Source of the DNA: Siphonodentalium dalli
Lineage: Eukaryota > Mollusca > Scaphopoda > Gadilida > Siphonodentaliidae
NCBI GenBank assembly: GCA_032622095.1
Contig: CP136062.1
Location: forward strand, 200,019,887-200,083,886
Direction: 5' to 3'
Length of the DNA stretch: 64,000 nucleotides
Shown: positions 19,284 to 31,115 of the stretch, piece after piece
How positions within the stretch are numbered: position 1 is the stretch's first letter
Layout of the letters: every line of letters begins with the position of its first letter
Translations under genes and position numbers: made by a program
The notes under the pieces: model-generated
What the model saw: only the letters and a program-made list of their open reading frames with translations
What the model was told of the DNA's origin: nothing
The model's database searches: none

Positions 19284-19659
19284 TTAACCCTTTACTCAAC
19301 AAACCGGCCAAAAACGGCCAAATAAAGCTGCAACAGACTAAATTATCTTGGGTCTGTCTCAATAAAACCATACAAATATGGATATCATTGGAACCGGCTC
19401 ATTGACCACATTATGATGGTTACAGTTATGCCCTGTGCCAATGCATTCTCTTATATATGCGAGTCGACCATAGGTCGCCTCGCATATATAAGAGAATGCA
19501 TTGGCCTAAAAAAAAAAAATCTTACATTCTTTAACAATTTTATAATTTTTAATGTGTTAAGCCAATGCATTCTCTTATATATGCGAGGCGACCTATGGTC
19601 GACTCGCATATATAAGAGAATGCATTGGCACAGGGCCGTTCTGTTGGGTAAAGGGTTAA
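19284..19659 (-). mobile_element. Twin-palindrome TTAA MITE, copy A
   Basis: Complete copy flanked by TTAA, with termini CCCTTTACTCAACA and TGTTGGGTAAAGGG. It holds two 69-bp near-perfect palindromes at 19437-19505 and 19561-19629, reverse complements of each other, around an AT-rich spacer. Each palindrome has 27-bp arms (GCCAATGCATTCTC...), one mismatched pair, then CGACC-ATA-GGTCG. Orientation is opposite to copies B, C, E, G and I. TTAA targets and CCC/GGG ends place it with piggyBac-like MITEs. Confidence 0.85.
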
Positions 19660-20316
19660 ATGCACATTCCGTATAGAAAGGGTTACATGATAGATCCCAG
19701 AGCCCGTGAATTAATTTTGTCGCTCGAATTTTTGACACTTTCAATTGTTCTAGAATGCTTCAGTTGGCTGAAAGTGCTAACTGTGTCCACATGTTTAGTA
19801 ATTTAAAGGGCTACGACGAAGAATCTGGGTCAGACATGCAAGTCATTTACACTAAGGTTGGTTGACTATTGATTGGTCAATCTTTAATGTCGCTTTCAAG
19901 CTCTAATGACCGTGAGACACTTGGAAAAATGATAATCTGTTCTGTGAAGTTTAGTGCAGAGAGGTATGGGGTATAACTTCGTTTTTGCGAATGTCTATAT
20001 CGTCCGCTGTCGTGCACTTATTGCACCGTCTGGCAAATACACACGAAGGAAAGTCGGTTTGCCGAAACTGATACTCATTATGCAATACCACATAACATTT
20101 CGGCTGGCTATACGGTACAGTGTCGTTCCAGTCCATAAGGCGGCGTTGTTGGTTATGTTACATGAGATCAACTAAACTGCATATATGGTTCAAGATTTCC
20201 TGTCCGGTTTGATACCAACTTGAAATTTGTCAAAATCAAAATGAAAAATACCTGCAATTACCATAATTTATGACACGGGCATAGCGAAAATATTACATCA
20301 GTTTTATGTTGAAAAC

Positions 20317-20693
20317 AGAGAATGCATTGGCTTAACACATATTAAAAATGATAAAATTGTCGAAGAATGTAGAAAAATATTATAAAAATTGTTAAAAAAT
20401 GTAAGGAAAAATTATAAAATTGTTAATGAATGTAAGAAAAAATGGTAAAAAGTGTTAAATTTTTTTTTTAGGCCAATGCATTCTCTTATATATGCGAGGC
20501 GACCTATGGTCGACTCGCATATATAAGAGAATGCATTGGCACAGGACATAACTGTAACCATCACAATGTGGTCAATGAATCGGTTCCAATGATATCCATA
20601 TTTGTATGGTGTTATTGAGACAGACGGAAGATATTTTAGGCCGTTGAAGCTTTATTTGGGCGTTTTTGGCCGTTTTGTTGGGTAAAGGGTTAA
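20317..20693 (+). mobile_element. Twin-palindrome TTAA MITE, copy B (left end lost)
   Basis: The right part is complete and ends GGGTAAAGGGTTAA. The left end starts abruptly inside the right arm of palindrome 1 (AGAGAATGCATTGGC), so the left terminus and half a palindrome are missing. The second palindrome is intact at about 20471-20540. The spacer is expanded by extra ~35-bp units of AAAATTGTTAAAGAATGTAAG type. Confidence 0.85.
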
Positions 20694-22257
20694 CGAAACC
20701 TGTTTTCCATTTTATTTAGATTCTGGTGTCAGACGAATCAGGTTGTCCTCTCCGAAACTCTAAGAGAGACCCTCTTCTCGGGAAGTAGGAAAGCTAACAA
20801 TATTAATGAGAGGCGCCATGCCTTCCGTTATGCGGAAAACATACAAAATGGTTACAGGTGTCTTGATATATGTTGCTACCTCCTCTGGCCCATCACGGTA
20901 CTAAGCAACCAACCTGTTGGACTTCCATCATCACCATGTACATATTAGTTTTGTTTGCCAAACCCCATGTGGTGCCCTGTTACCCTGCTACATGTATAAT
21001 GGTTTTACCTACATGTATGTCCAATTTATACGATGTTTAATTTATCACATTCGTAATGCTGTCTACAACCGCACACCATATAGGGTAGTGGATGTTATTG
21101 TCACACACAACCTTATCTCCATACCATGTTTTTTTTTATAGGAGAATAAACTATTCTGAAACCTTTGAATGAACGCCAATCAGCGTTCATTGGGAATCGA
21201 AACAACTTCGCCAATTCTACACGGTCAATGGTGCACATTACCAATTGAACCAATGTGCCCCCGGTTGGTGAGCTCGAGACATACTCGTCAGTATTTTAAG
21301 TTTGTCGATATAACATCTTCAAACAACAAAACGCCATACCATCCAGACATGACATACGCGAACGCCCAAACACTCAGCAAAAGTTCATAACGTTCCTTAC
21401 AATCCAGACGACGTGTAGAGTCACGTGGGCGTTTCATTCATCAGATCTTGATAACCTTTATCGGTTGTAAGTTCAAGGTCGGTAAATTCCCACAGTACGT
21501 ACGCAACGTGCTCAATGTCACCAGACGAACGTACTTGTGGCACCCAGTAGATAGCACACGAGTCATTTAATACCAAATCAAGCACATTGAATTGTCTGGT
21601 ATATATTTATCTAAGGCCTAGGTGTTTATGCTATCATATATAGAGGTAATTCTTACAATAACAGCCTGCAGACAAACACGCGAAACGTGTGTAACTCGAG
21701 GTATGTTTCCCAGCTGTGGATTAGCAGGTCTCTACTCCCGACTGGTACCGACTGTATACGGTGGTGTGCGACGATTGGTACCTCCAGGCACTATTGCTAT
21801 TCTTACAACAACAGACACGCGAATATATTGTATAAACAAATATATGTCATCCTTACAAATCCATACACACTGTCTGTCACAGTGAATATCGACCAATAGA
21901 TTGGGTTTGCAAAATCATGGTCGTATAGCATTGTAAGCTGTGATTTATATTTCCCGAAATGTTAGTTTACATCCAAATGAATAATGTAATGCGTTGAAGT
22001 CGGACATCCGTCAAGCTCATTTCTTCAGAAATTGGACTTACTTTTAAATGTTAATCACAATGAAGCTACGGTGCGGTTTGGTTCCCAGTCCTAGTAATAT
22101 TCGCGTGTGTGAAGTTGTGTCAGGTTCTATCCCTGTTCCAGGGATCGAACTATGTCGACACAAACGTGAAATACTTTTTGACCGACTTTTTACGACCCGG
22201 AAAGATTTATCACGTCAAAGAACTTTATAAAGTGGTCGTGTGCTGACTGTAATGCCG
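20694..22257. other. No gene seen
   Basis: Short open frames only. GGTTCTATCCCTGTTCCAGG with GATCGAAC near 22125-22150 looks like a decayed B-box region, but no SINE body can be built around it. Confidence 0.35.
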
Positions 22258-22360
22258 CATGAAACAATATAGAGCGCACATTGTTAGTTTATTCCTGATA
22301 CGGTATGAATAAAGAGCATTATCTCATTTCTGTAAGAAAAATGGAAATCAGCTGGAAAAT
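22258..22360 (+). repeat. Dispersed repeat R1, partial copy
   Basis: GAGCGCACATTGTTAG, TTATTCCTGATACGG and AATAAAGAGCATTAT match the central part of R1 at 19030-19080. The MITE copy C is inserted immediately downstream. Confidence 0.55.
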
Positions 22361-22363
22361 TTG

Positions 22364-22810
22364 TTAACCCTTTACCCAACAGAACGGCCCTGTGCCATGC
22401 ATTCTCTTATATATGCGAGTCGACCATATATAAGAGAATGCATTGGCTTCACACATATTAAAAATGATAAAATTGTCAAAGAATGTAGAAAAATATTATA
22501 AAAATTGTTAAAAAATGTAAGGAAAAATTATAAAATTGTTAAAGAATGTAAGAAAAAATGGTAAAAAGTGTAAAAAAAATTTTTTTAGGCCAATGCATTC
22601 TCTTATATATGCGAGGCGACCTATGGTCGACTCGCATATATAAGAGAATGCATTGGCACAGGGCATAACTGTAACCATCACAATGTGGTCAATTAGCCGG
22701 TTCCAATGATATCCATATTTGTATGGTTTTATTGTGACAGACCCAAGATAATTTAGGCTGTTGCAGCTTTATTTGGGCGTTTTTGGCCGGTTTGTTGGGT
22801 AAAGGGTTAA
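22364..22810 (+). mobile_element. Twin-palindrome TTAA MITE, copy C
   Basis: TTAA on both sides (22364-22367, 22807-22810) with full CCCTTTACCCAACA / TGTTGGGTAAAGGG termini. Palindrome 1 has lost about 14 bp from one side of its centre, so it no longer folds fully; palindrome 2 is intact (about 22590-22658). The spacer is the expanded type shared with copy B. Confidence 0.85.
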
Positions 22811-23226
22811 AGGAAGATAATGAGATGCTGAACGTAAAAATAATAGTTTTTTTTAGGATAGCACTGAAATCCAATAAAAGTCGATTTTTACCCTTAATCT
22901 TTTTATGCTTTCACATGTTTCAAACAGAAACAATTGTCTGTAGTATGAACCTACACAAATGACAAAGTCGTTAAATGTCACTGTAGATTTACGATCTCCA
23001 AAATGTCATTGACGTGATGTTAACATTTGAATAAAATCGTTGACATCAGACAGCCATGAACTAAGTTGTTTTCCTCTTACATACATGTAGGAAAGTGTGT
23101 CACTGTGGAATACATGCATCGATATTCCTCGTTATTCATTTCGTCACAGGTGACTGATTAGGAAAATGCTTAGGATATATTTCATTTGATTCAATAAACT
23201 TTTAATCTGGGAAAGTTGTTTTCCGT

Positions 23227-23349
23227 GTAAATTCACAGGCCGCTGGGGAAAAAATACCAGCTGTATTAATATATACCATACATGTCATGCACTGGTATAG
23301 TATATATTGGTATATGTAGTATTTTCCCCCAGGGACCTGTGGGTAAATT
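23227..23349. mobile_element. Small palindromic hAT-like element
   Basis: A 108-bp foldback sequence (23234-23341), CACAGGCCGCTGGGG at the left and CCCCCAGGGACCTGTG at the right, with pairing through most of its length. GTAAATT flanks both sides (23227-23233, 23343-23349); counted as 8 bp the duplication has one mismatch. Too short for coding. Confidence 0.6.
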
Positions 23350-23953
23350 ATGCTATATATTCCATTGCAAATATTGAGCGAAATTCGAAAGATATATAGT
23401 TATATAGAAATTGTCCGGTCGAAAAATTATTTAAACTGTTATTTAGCATTTTACACAGTCTGTAGCACGGCAAACCTTTTACAGCCAATTTACTCAAAAA
23501 TTGAAAATCATACTGGTTGTAGAATTTTTTTCCCTAATTTTGTCTCAATATTACCTACATGTATATCCACAGGAATCTGGAAACCTCCATATTAGTAGAT
23601 GCCAACCATGGACTGTTCAATATATATATGAATTTTTAATGGAAATTTTCCAAGTATATCTCCGTCGGTCTGCAAGCTGGAAATCCACGAAGCGAGACAA
23701 ATTTCCAGGACAAAAAATTGTCATAGACTAAAAGTAAATATTGAGTTTGGGTTATCTCAAAGTTCTATTCCGATCGTAACATGGACATTTCGATAAGAGA
23801 TACATTGTTCACGACCATGCGTTTGCAAAGAATGCATCACACTTCATGGGCCAGTCCTCCAGCCATTCTGATAAATATAAGACTTGTATTTATAGATACT
23901 TTTAGTTCTATAGAATCATGTTAGTCCCATCGGCAATTAAATGTATATCGATT

Positions 23954-24327
23954 TTAACCCTTTACCCAACAAACCGGCCAAAACCGGCCAAATAAAGCTT
24001 CAACAGCCTAAAATATCTTCGGTCTGTCTCAATAGAACCATACAAATATGGATATCATTGGAACCGGCTCCTTGACCACATTGTGATAGTTACAGTTATG
24101 CCCTGTGCCAATGCATTCTCTTATATATGCGAGTCGACCATAGGTCGCCTCGCATATATAAGAGAATGCATTGGCCTAAAAAAAAACTTTTTTAACATTT
24201 TTTCTTACATTCTTTAACAATTTTATAATTATTAATGTGTTAAGCCAATGCATTCTCTTATATATGCGAGGCGACCTATGGTCGACTCGCATATATAAGA
24301 GAATGCATTGGCACAGGGCCGTTCTGT
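23954..24327 (-). mobile_element. Twin-palindrome TTAA MITE, copy D (one end lost)
   Basis: The left flank TTAA and CCCTTTACCCAACA are intact. Both palindromes are intact, near 24108-24176 and 24244-24312. The other terminus breaks off after GGGCCGTTCTGT, before TTGGGTAAAGGG. Same orientation as copy A. Confidence 0.85.
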
Positions 24328-24631
24328 ACGTGCATGTGAAGCTGCTTGGAGATATGTGAAGCTATTGTGCATTTGATACACACTGTATATCACACATGAT
24401 ATGTGGAATTTTCCACAGAGTCAGCCCTCATAGCAGACTGAGCGTCGGCTGCGAAATGGAAATAAGAAATTTTCCAGCGGTCGTCCAGCAGACAAGGACA
24501 ACTCCCAAACATTTATTCTTTTTCTTTCTTTCCTCTTCTTTTTTTTTTACACTTTAATGTTTATTTAGAAAATTTAGAAATATTCGTTGATGGAAAATGG
24601 AACAGTTGATATGCCCAGTATTTACACCAAT

Positions 24632-24770
24632 ATATATAGACTTGCGACTCGTTCCTCCATTCACAGCTTGTCGTGATAAATCGACAAATTGGTAAAGTAC
24701 TTCTACTCAGCGTCATTCGCAACACAAGAGACCCCCATTCCCAAGCATGTCAAACAATACAATCAGAGTA
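24632..24770 (+). promoter_or_regulatory. Possible promoter and first exon
   Basis: TATATATAG at 24632-24640 is followed about 110 bp later by ATGTCAAACAATACAATCAG and a good donor, AGA|GTAAGT, near 24768. No matching downstream exon was found, so this may be chance. Confidence 0.15.
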
Positions 24771-24835
24771 AGTTTTAAAACATCTTATCGTGAACAAGCG
24801 GTTTAATATTTTCTGCTATCTGCAATGCTGAAGCT

Positions 24836-24960
24836 GGTTCAAATCCCAGTAAGTGCGGATTTTGTTTATCCACGCAGGGGGTGGTAGCTTGGTTCGTGTA
24901 TCCTGACAAGTGTCACTTTATTCCCGGGGTCAGTTGTTTCTACGTGCGGTGGAGTTCAGT
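24836..24960 (+). mobile_element. SINE-like fragment (B-box half)
   Basis: The tRNA-type B box GGTTCAAATCCCA is followed by GTAAGTGCGGATTTTGTTTA and a body ending near GGGGTCAGTTGTTTCTACG. The same ~125 bp occurs in reverse at 30338-30465, and more diverged at 45020-45140, so this is a dispersed SINE family. No A box is obvious upstream. Confidence 0.55.
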
Positions 24961-24970
24961 AGTTGCATAT

Positions 24971-25548
24971 TGTCTTTAAATCCGCTCACAACTATAACCC
25001 GCGTTTATGGGGTATGTCTGCGTTGTTGTCAATTGGGATTATAACTTTAGAACGCATCTCGTGTATGAACTGATCAGCTGAAGGGAAATATGCAGGGACG
25101 TGTGCAGTCAGTCTACATAGCTTAAAGATGGTCCGATTTGTCGCCAAATTAGTTAAAATTTCCCTAGCCAATTTTCAGCTTAGCTGACAAAAGAAAATAT
25201 CCATAAACGCATCCTCGTGTTTACTATGAGAACTTGTCCACACGATCATAATTGAGAACGATCTTTACTAAATACCACTGAGGGCAACGAAACCATGAAC
25301 GCTCTTTATATGACGGCCATTAGAATGACTGCTATCTTGACAAAATGTATCTTTTAAAAGTCGACATCTGACCCTCAAAATGGATAGGATCTAATTAATT
25401 TCTGGTATAGAACAATTCAGATCAGCTGGTGGTTTTATTGTATTAAATCGGACAAGGTATATTTAATGTTATTATGCTACAGACCAAACAAATATAGCAC
25501 ATAGATACCCTTTAAAATAAACAAAGGCCACTATTTCCCAGTCTTGAT

Positions 25549-25554
<6 letters not shown>
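24971..25554. other. No gene seen
   Basis: No repeat or exon recognised. Confidence 0.4.
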
Positions 25555-25617
<63 letters not shown>

Positions 25618-25640
25618 TAGGGGGGGGGAGAGAGAGAGAG

Positions 25641-25685
<45 letters not shown>
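25555..25685 (+). repeat. (AG)n microsatellite
   Basis: About 130 bp of nearly pure AG repeats, interrupted by ATAG and by GGGGGGGG near 25621. The Ser-Leu open frame on the opposite strand is simply this repeat. Confidence 0.95.
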
Positions 25686-25689
<4 letters not shown>

Positions 25690-27734
25690 CGGCAGAACGC
25701 TCTAATTATACAAACACAAAACCGGCTATCACACACTCTTTACACAAGTTATATATCTTCTTTTCTGTTGACCAAATTTATGCAACCTCATCATGTATAT
25801 ATTCTCTGTCATCCTGTTTAAATTCAAATATATATATATATATATTGTATCTGGGAGCGGGGACATTGTAGGTTGTTAAAACTTGTACCCCAATCACGTT
25901 TTTGTAAATGAATTTACAATACAATATGTTTAAAGTAAAAGTAATGTTCTTATGGAAAGAGAATATCCGACACTGTCAATAAATAAACGGACTGGAACCA
26001 GCTAGTAATCTAACGAATGTTTGTGATGATGCTAAAATGAACTGAAATTATGTAATCGTTACTGGTGTATCACAGGGTCATACCACTCCATGTATATATT
26101 ATCATAAATAAATTTATTTTATATATTTTTTTAAATAATAAGATTATTGCCTTATATATTTATAAAAAATACTTGTATGAAATACTGACACCATCACGTA
26201 CCTCTCATATAGAATTAGCAGCAAACAGAACGTTCGTGTCCTATATAACATCCGTAAATCCTAAATTTGAAATAAATGTTCCTAAAGAGTAATCCACAGA
26301 CAATGAATTTCGTCCACAACTGTTTTCACATTCCACGCTGAACTGGACGCTGGTTCCACAGAGTTTGTATTAGGTTTCGTGCCTACGGTCTATTAATTTC
26401 ATACAACTCTCTACAACTCATCGGCTATGCACGGATCCCATTTGAAATCATAGATAAACTATTTTTCACATTTCCGCCGCGTATTCTTGTATTGATCCGT
26501 ATCCTGTGTAAGTATTTGGCAATCATCCGAACCCCAGCGATCGGAATTCCTAACTGCAGAAGGGTCCACTATAACCAAACACGCGCTTTATCGGCTGACC
26601 TCCAGCCGAGGCCTGAATATGTACTCTAAAAATCTCTGACTTTAATAAAATTAACACCAGTGTTGCGAACACCGGCAGTCGAACTCTCTTCGTGGTACAA
26701 ATTTGTATATGAACGTCCTATTATACCGCAACGTACCTGAGCGAACGTTATAACACTATATGAAAGTCTTGGACTGCATAGTGTAGAAGCGCAAATTTAA
26801 ACTCTGTCTTTGTTGCAAAGTCCGTTTGTGTTTGTTCGGAAACGCGCCGCTCGGTTGTCAAATATCCATGCATTGACTATCGTTGGTTGAACGTGTTCAA
26901 ATTTCTGTGCTATTGTCTGAGTTATGATCAGACTCCTCTGTCGATGTGGTTCTATCCTATGTTGATTGACATGCTCCCAATTATATAGCGAGGCACGTTG
27001 CCAGATTATTCTAGAGGAATAAGCCTAATCTCCCCGCGTTATATTGTGATATCTCGGTCTCGCCAATGAATTATTCAAACCTGATAGTTGCTAGTGGTGT
27101 TGTGATAATAGCCGAGTAAGAAAGTCGTTAAATTTAGGGTTAAATTTCGCGGGGAGCTTGTTCGTTTGAAGAAACCCTTGTACACCTATATGTATCGTGC
27201 GGCTGATACTTCTTGAGACTTAAATAATATTATTTAGACGTTTCATTTCCAAATCCGTTTGCTTTGACAAATATTCGTTTCCTTTTGAACAGCTAGACTT
27301 TTCATTTTTTAAAAACACATGTACACCTACCTATATGTGACGGGAGGCTTGTAACTTCTAGCGGCTTACATGACATTTTAAACGTTTCGGTTCCAAAACT
27401 GTTTACTTTGATGACAACGATTCGCATCCCTTGAAACGTTAGGCGGCTCGTCTCTATCACTGCATCACATATGACATGTGCGCATTAGTTTGTACTTTGA
27501 GGTAGAACAGGGTCGGCTGGTTTGAGGATTGGTAACCATGGCAATTGTTCCAAAAATGAAAACCTTCCATAAACAAAGTTACATCATTAAACTAGTAGTA
27601 TCATTGAAAACATTGAGCACTAAAAGTTCAACCATTGTTTTTGGGACCCACCCCAAAACTCGCATTTCAATTGACTTTACTAAGCTTTTCCAGGCTGTTC
27701 TGGCATTTACACTTTTCCGTTCCACCACTCACAT
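25690..27734. other. No gene seen
   Basis: Contains a short (AT)n run at about 25828-25846 and paired segments near 27180 and 27320 (TACACCTA(T/C)...TATATGT). No exon or transposon boundary is visible. Confidence 0.4.
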
Positions 27735-28126
27735 TTAACCCTTTACCCAACAGAACGGCCCTGTGCCAATTCATTCTCTTATATATGCGAGTCGACCATA
27801 GGTCGCCTCGCATATATAAGAGAATGCATTGGCTTAACACATTAAAAATTATAAAATTGTTAAAGAATGTAAGAAAAAGTGTTAAAAAAAGATTTTTTTA
27901 TTAGGCCAATGCATTCTCTTATATATTCGAGGCGACATATGGTCGACTCGCATATATAAGAGAATGCATTGGCACAGGGCATAACTGTAACCATCACAAT
28001 GTGGTCAATGAGCCGGTTCCAATGATATCCATATTTGTATGGTTTTATTGAGACAGACCCAAGATAATTTAGGCTGTTGCAGCTTTATTTGGCCGTTTTT
28101 GGCCGGTTTGTTGGGTAAAGGGTTAA
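27735..28126 (+). mobile_element. Twin-palindrome TTAA MITE, copy E
   Basis: Complete: TTAA at 27735-27738 and 28123-28126, with full termini. Palindrome 1 has one outer change (CCAATTCATT), and palindrome 2 has two changes (TATATTCGAGG, ACATATGG). Short spacer type. Confidence 0.9.
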
Positions 28127-29188
28127 TCCATATCCACTATCCATTCTGATCCTACATACATTTACAAATCACCAGTAGGAGGTTCAAGTTCAACGTGGCT
28201 TTAAAAATCACAGCACAAACAGCTGGTCAAAAATTTATTTTATCCTCCGAATTCAGCCAGTTTGAAGCTTCTCACATGTTAAAATAAACATGAATATACG
28301 TACAGCACATCAAATATGCCTATTTTATATTTGTCGGACAACATACTGCGTGTGAATTTTGGCGCTCTTCTTCCAAAACGACACTTTCTGGTTTTCAAGA
28401 GAAATTTTGTTCCTGCCAAAATGAATCTACTTAAGCTAATAAACCAGTGACTGCACAAGACAACATCCAGTCATGAGTGATTTTCGTAAGGATTCAACTC
28501 AAGTTCCATTAATTTAAATTTTTGGAAATATTTTACTGCTAAAAACATGTCACATATTTCTGACACATGATGGTGATCTCCCTTTGGATTTCAATGTTGC
28601 ACAAAAGATGTCTAGTTTACTCTGAATGCATTTGAGTGGCATCAGGTATTTTGAATTTCCAACTGTGAGAAACTGACATTTCTGGGGGGGGGGGGGGTCT
28701 GCAAAATAAATCCCTTACACAGGGCCGGAGTGGGTGTGTGGTTCATTGCTCGATAAAGTTTGGAAAAGTCAATTGAAATGTAGTTTGCGTGGGTGGGCCG
28801 GTGAAAACAGAATGTGTTGTCCAATTAATTTCTGTGAACCTGCACGGGGGCGGGGTGCACTACAGAAAAATATATTTATCAAAGATTACTTAGGAAATAT
28901 TAAAATATTGGAAAGTCAGCATTTAGTTGTGTATAGTGCTTACCTGTTGCGTCATTCCTGGGTATGATATACCGCTATTGGTGACTAGAGAACACTGTAT
29001 GCACCACCAGATTGGACATGTACACCGGTACATGTAGACGAGCTATATACCTTCAATAGTCTTCAAGCAATAATTAATTTCATTTTTAGACGCACAGGTA
29101 CTAAATCATATTATTGAGCCTATATTGAGTATATTCCGCATTCAATACTATTACATGTACTTCAGACAGTGGCTAGCAAGGTCTTAAT
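28127..29188. other. No gene seen
   Basis: G14 homopolymer near 28684-28697. Nothing else recognised. Confidence 0.4.
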
Positions 29189-29430
29189 TGTACCCCGACA
29201 TTCCGTCGGATGACTATAGTAATGACCCTCGTCCGTCCGCCCGTCTGTCCATCCGGAACTTTGTCCGAGCCTGTTTTCTGTCATTTTCTGGTCATTTTTT
29301 TAAAACTTGGCACATATATCAACCAGCATGGACTCATTTTGGCGGAGTTATCGCCATTTTTCGACATCGAATCGTACATCCTGGGACGCATCTTTTACTT
29401 TAGAGTTATTGACCCTTTCTCGACATTTTA
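29189..29430 (+). mobile_element. Pearl-like element fragment
   Basis: TGTACCCCGACATTCCGTCGG at the start, CGTCCGTCCGCCCGTC microsatellite, then a core with AAAACTTGGCACATATATCA and GGCGGAGTTATCGCC. Truncated relative to 43.9 kb. Confidence 0.55.
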
Positions 29431-29977
29431 GTTAATATAGACTTAACTGTGAAATCAACCTCTCCCACAATTTCTCTGAATTATTGCCCTTAATGAACAA
29501 CCATCAATCCTTCAAACCTGTCACTTTCGTCTGGGGACATTTTGGTCAACAACCGTTTAATCTTTCTCAGTATATTTGCTAGTCGATATTCAAGTCGATA
29601 AGCATTATCAGCGGTCCTATACATCGCTACATACAAAACACAAACCCAATTTGAATGACAAAATGTGACATCCGCATGTCAAAAGTGTAACAAATATTTG
29701 CAAATATCATCTCAGTTGCCCTCTGTGCCCTTTTACATCAGTCACTGGTTACCAAAACAATTTATTTTGCATATGATGGTAGACCACACTAGGGACATGA
29801 GCTCATTCTGCTTAAGTCTCATCTTCTGGGAAGTATATATAGTCTCAAATTAACATTGTTTAGTTATGTTTCCCTTCTGCTCAGCTACTATATATTGCAT
29901 AATCGAAGTCACTTATGCGTGAACATCACCAACTTCAACTGGGGAACTTCAATATGATCACAGGTATATCCCAAGCA

Positions 29978-30093
29978 GTTGAGGCCTAAGCAGAATGAGG
30001 TTCCCAGAGGGTGAATTTTGTGATTCTAGCCCGCTGTGTGGGATATCGTCACTAAATTCACTCTATGGGGACCTCATTCTGCAAATCTCAGGT
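29978..30093. repeat. Imperfect palindrome, possible MITE
   Basis: AGGCCTAAGCAGAATGAGG at the left pairs with CCTCATTCTGCAAATCTCAGG at the right, and GGTGAATTTTGTGA pairs with TCACTAAATTCAC. A related end, CTCATTCTGCTTAAGTCTCA, sits at 29801-29820, suggesting a nested or rearranged copy. Confidence 0.5.
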
Positions 30094-30337
30094 ACACTAT
30101 ATCCAAACTTGGCCAGCACACTCGAACATCGTATGTGCACATGCCTACAATAAACACAAACCAGTGGAATGGTAGTATGATCGGAAGCAAGGTCGTAACA
30201 AATAGTTATCTGGTATCTGATTCCCGTCTTTTTGCCAGCATTGAAATATTTCTGAGTGAATACATAAAGATATGCATTATGTGTAGGGATTTCATCTTAG
30301 GCCTCACAATTATAATGGTGTATACTGAACAACTCTA

Positions 30338-30500
30338 CCGCACGTAGAAACAACTGACCCCGGAAATAAACTGACTCACTTGTCGTGATACACGAACCAA
30401 GTTACCACCCCATCGTGGATAAACAAAATCCGCACTTACTGGGATTTGAACCAGCGTCAGAACTGCAGAGAGAAAATAACACATTTCGATCATTGCCGTA
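30338..30500 (-). mobile_element. SINE-like fragment, reverse orientation
   Basis: Reverse complement of the 24836-24960 family: GATTTGAACC (B box in reverse), ATCCGCACTTACTGGG, GGTTCGTGTATC in reverse, and the end AAACAACTGACCCCGG. No A box located. Confidence 0.55.
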
Positions 30501-30794
30501 TGTACCTTACCATCCTATCACATCAACAAATTCTACCCCAAACTTTACAAATAAAACTACATATTTGAATAAAATATTTGTCTTCATAAACAGTGAGTTG
30601 TGTACAGCTCGGACAGAATGTGTTGTCGCTGCAGGATGTACGACACTAATATGGGATAGGATGGAGATCATGCCGCGTCTATTATTAATATTCTAAATTA
30701 TATTGAAGATTATTATTTTGACATTCACTCTGCTAATCAACGATTCGTACTTCTCTTGCCCTAAATTTGACATATCAAAATAGATCACTAAAAC
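30501..30794. other. No gene seen
   Basis: Nothing recognised. Confidence 0.35.
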
Positions 30795-31115
30795 TACCTT
30801 TCTACGATCAGTATATATATATTCCAGAAAGAAGCATTGAAGTTATAACAAATACAACTTTGAACACGATGTTTGGATCCCAAAAAAAACACACAGTCAT
30901 TCGCACGGCATGGAACAGAAAAGAGCGTTACGTGTTATAGTCTATTCCTGATGTGATATAAATAAAGAGCGTTTATTTCACTCATGTGCGAAAAAAATTG
31001 AAAAAAGCTGGGAAATGGCTGTGACCGTGGAAAGTATTTTTCAGTGTATATGAAGCAGGTATATCAATATTTCGTGTATTTGTCATCAAATGAGTCATAT
31101 CCGTTTAAAGTTTTT
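30795..31115 (+). repeat. Dispersed repeat R1, second full copy
   Basis: Aligns with 18910-19265 over its length: AAGAAGCATTGAAGT, GTTTGGATCCCAAA, CAGAAAAGAGCGTT, GTCTATTCCTGA, AATAAAGAGCGTTTATT, GAAATGGCTGTGACC. Confidence 0.65.

Noticed and set aside
19413-19744. Conserved peptides such as QCILLYMR and IYKRMHWL recurring at several loci
   Set aside because: They are translations of the MITE palindromes, which read similarly on both strands.
24632-24770. Confident promoter and first exon call
   Set aside because: TATATATAG and a good donor exist, but no downstream exon or homology supports a gene. Kept only as a low-confidence feature.
25512-25736. Ser-Leu repeat protein
   Set aside because: Translation of the (AG)n microsatellite only.
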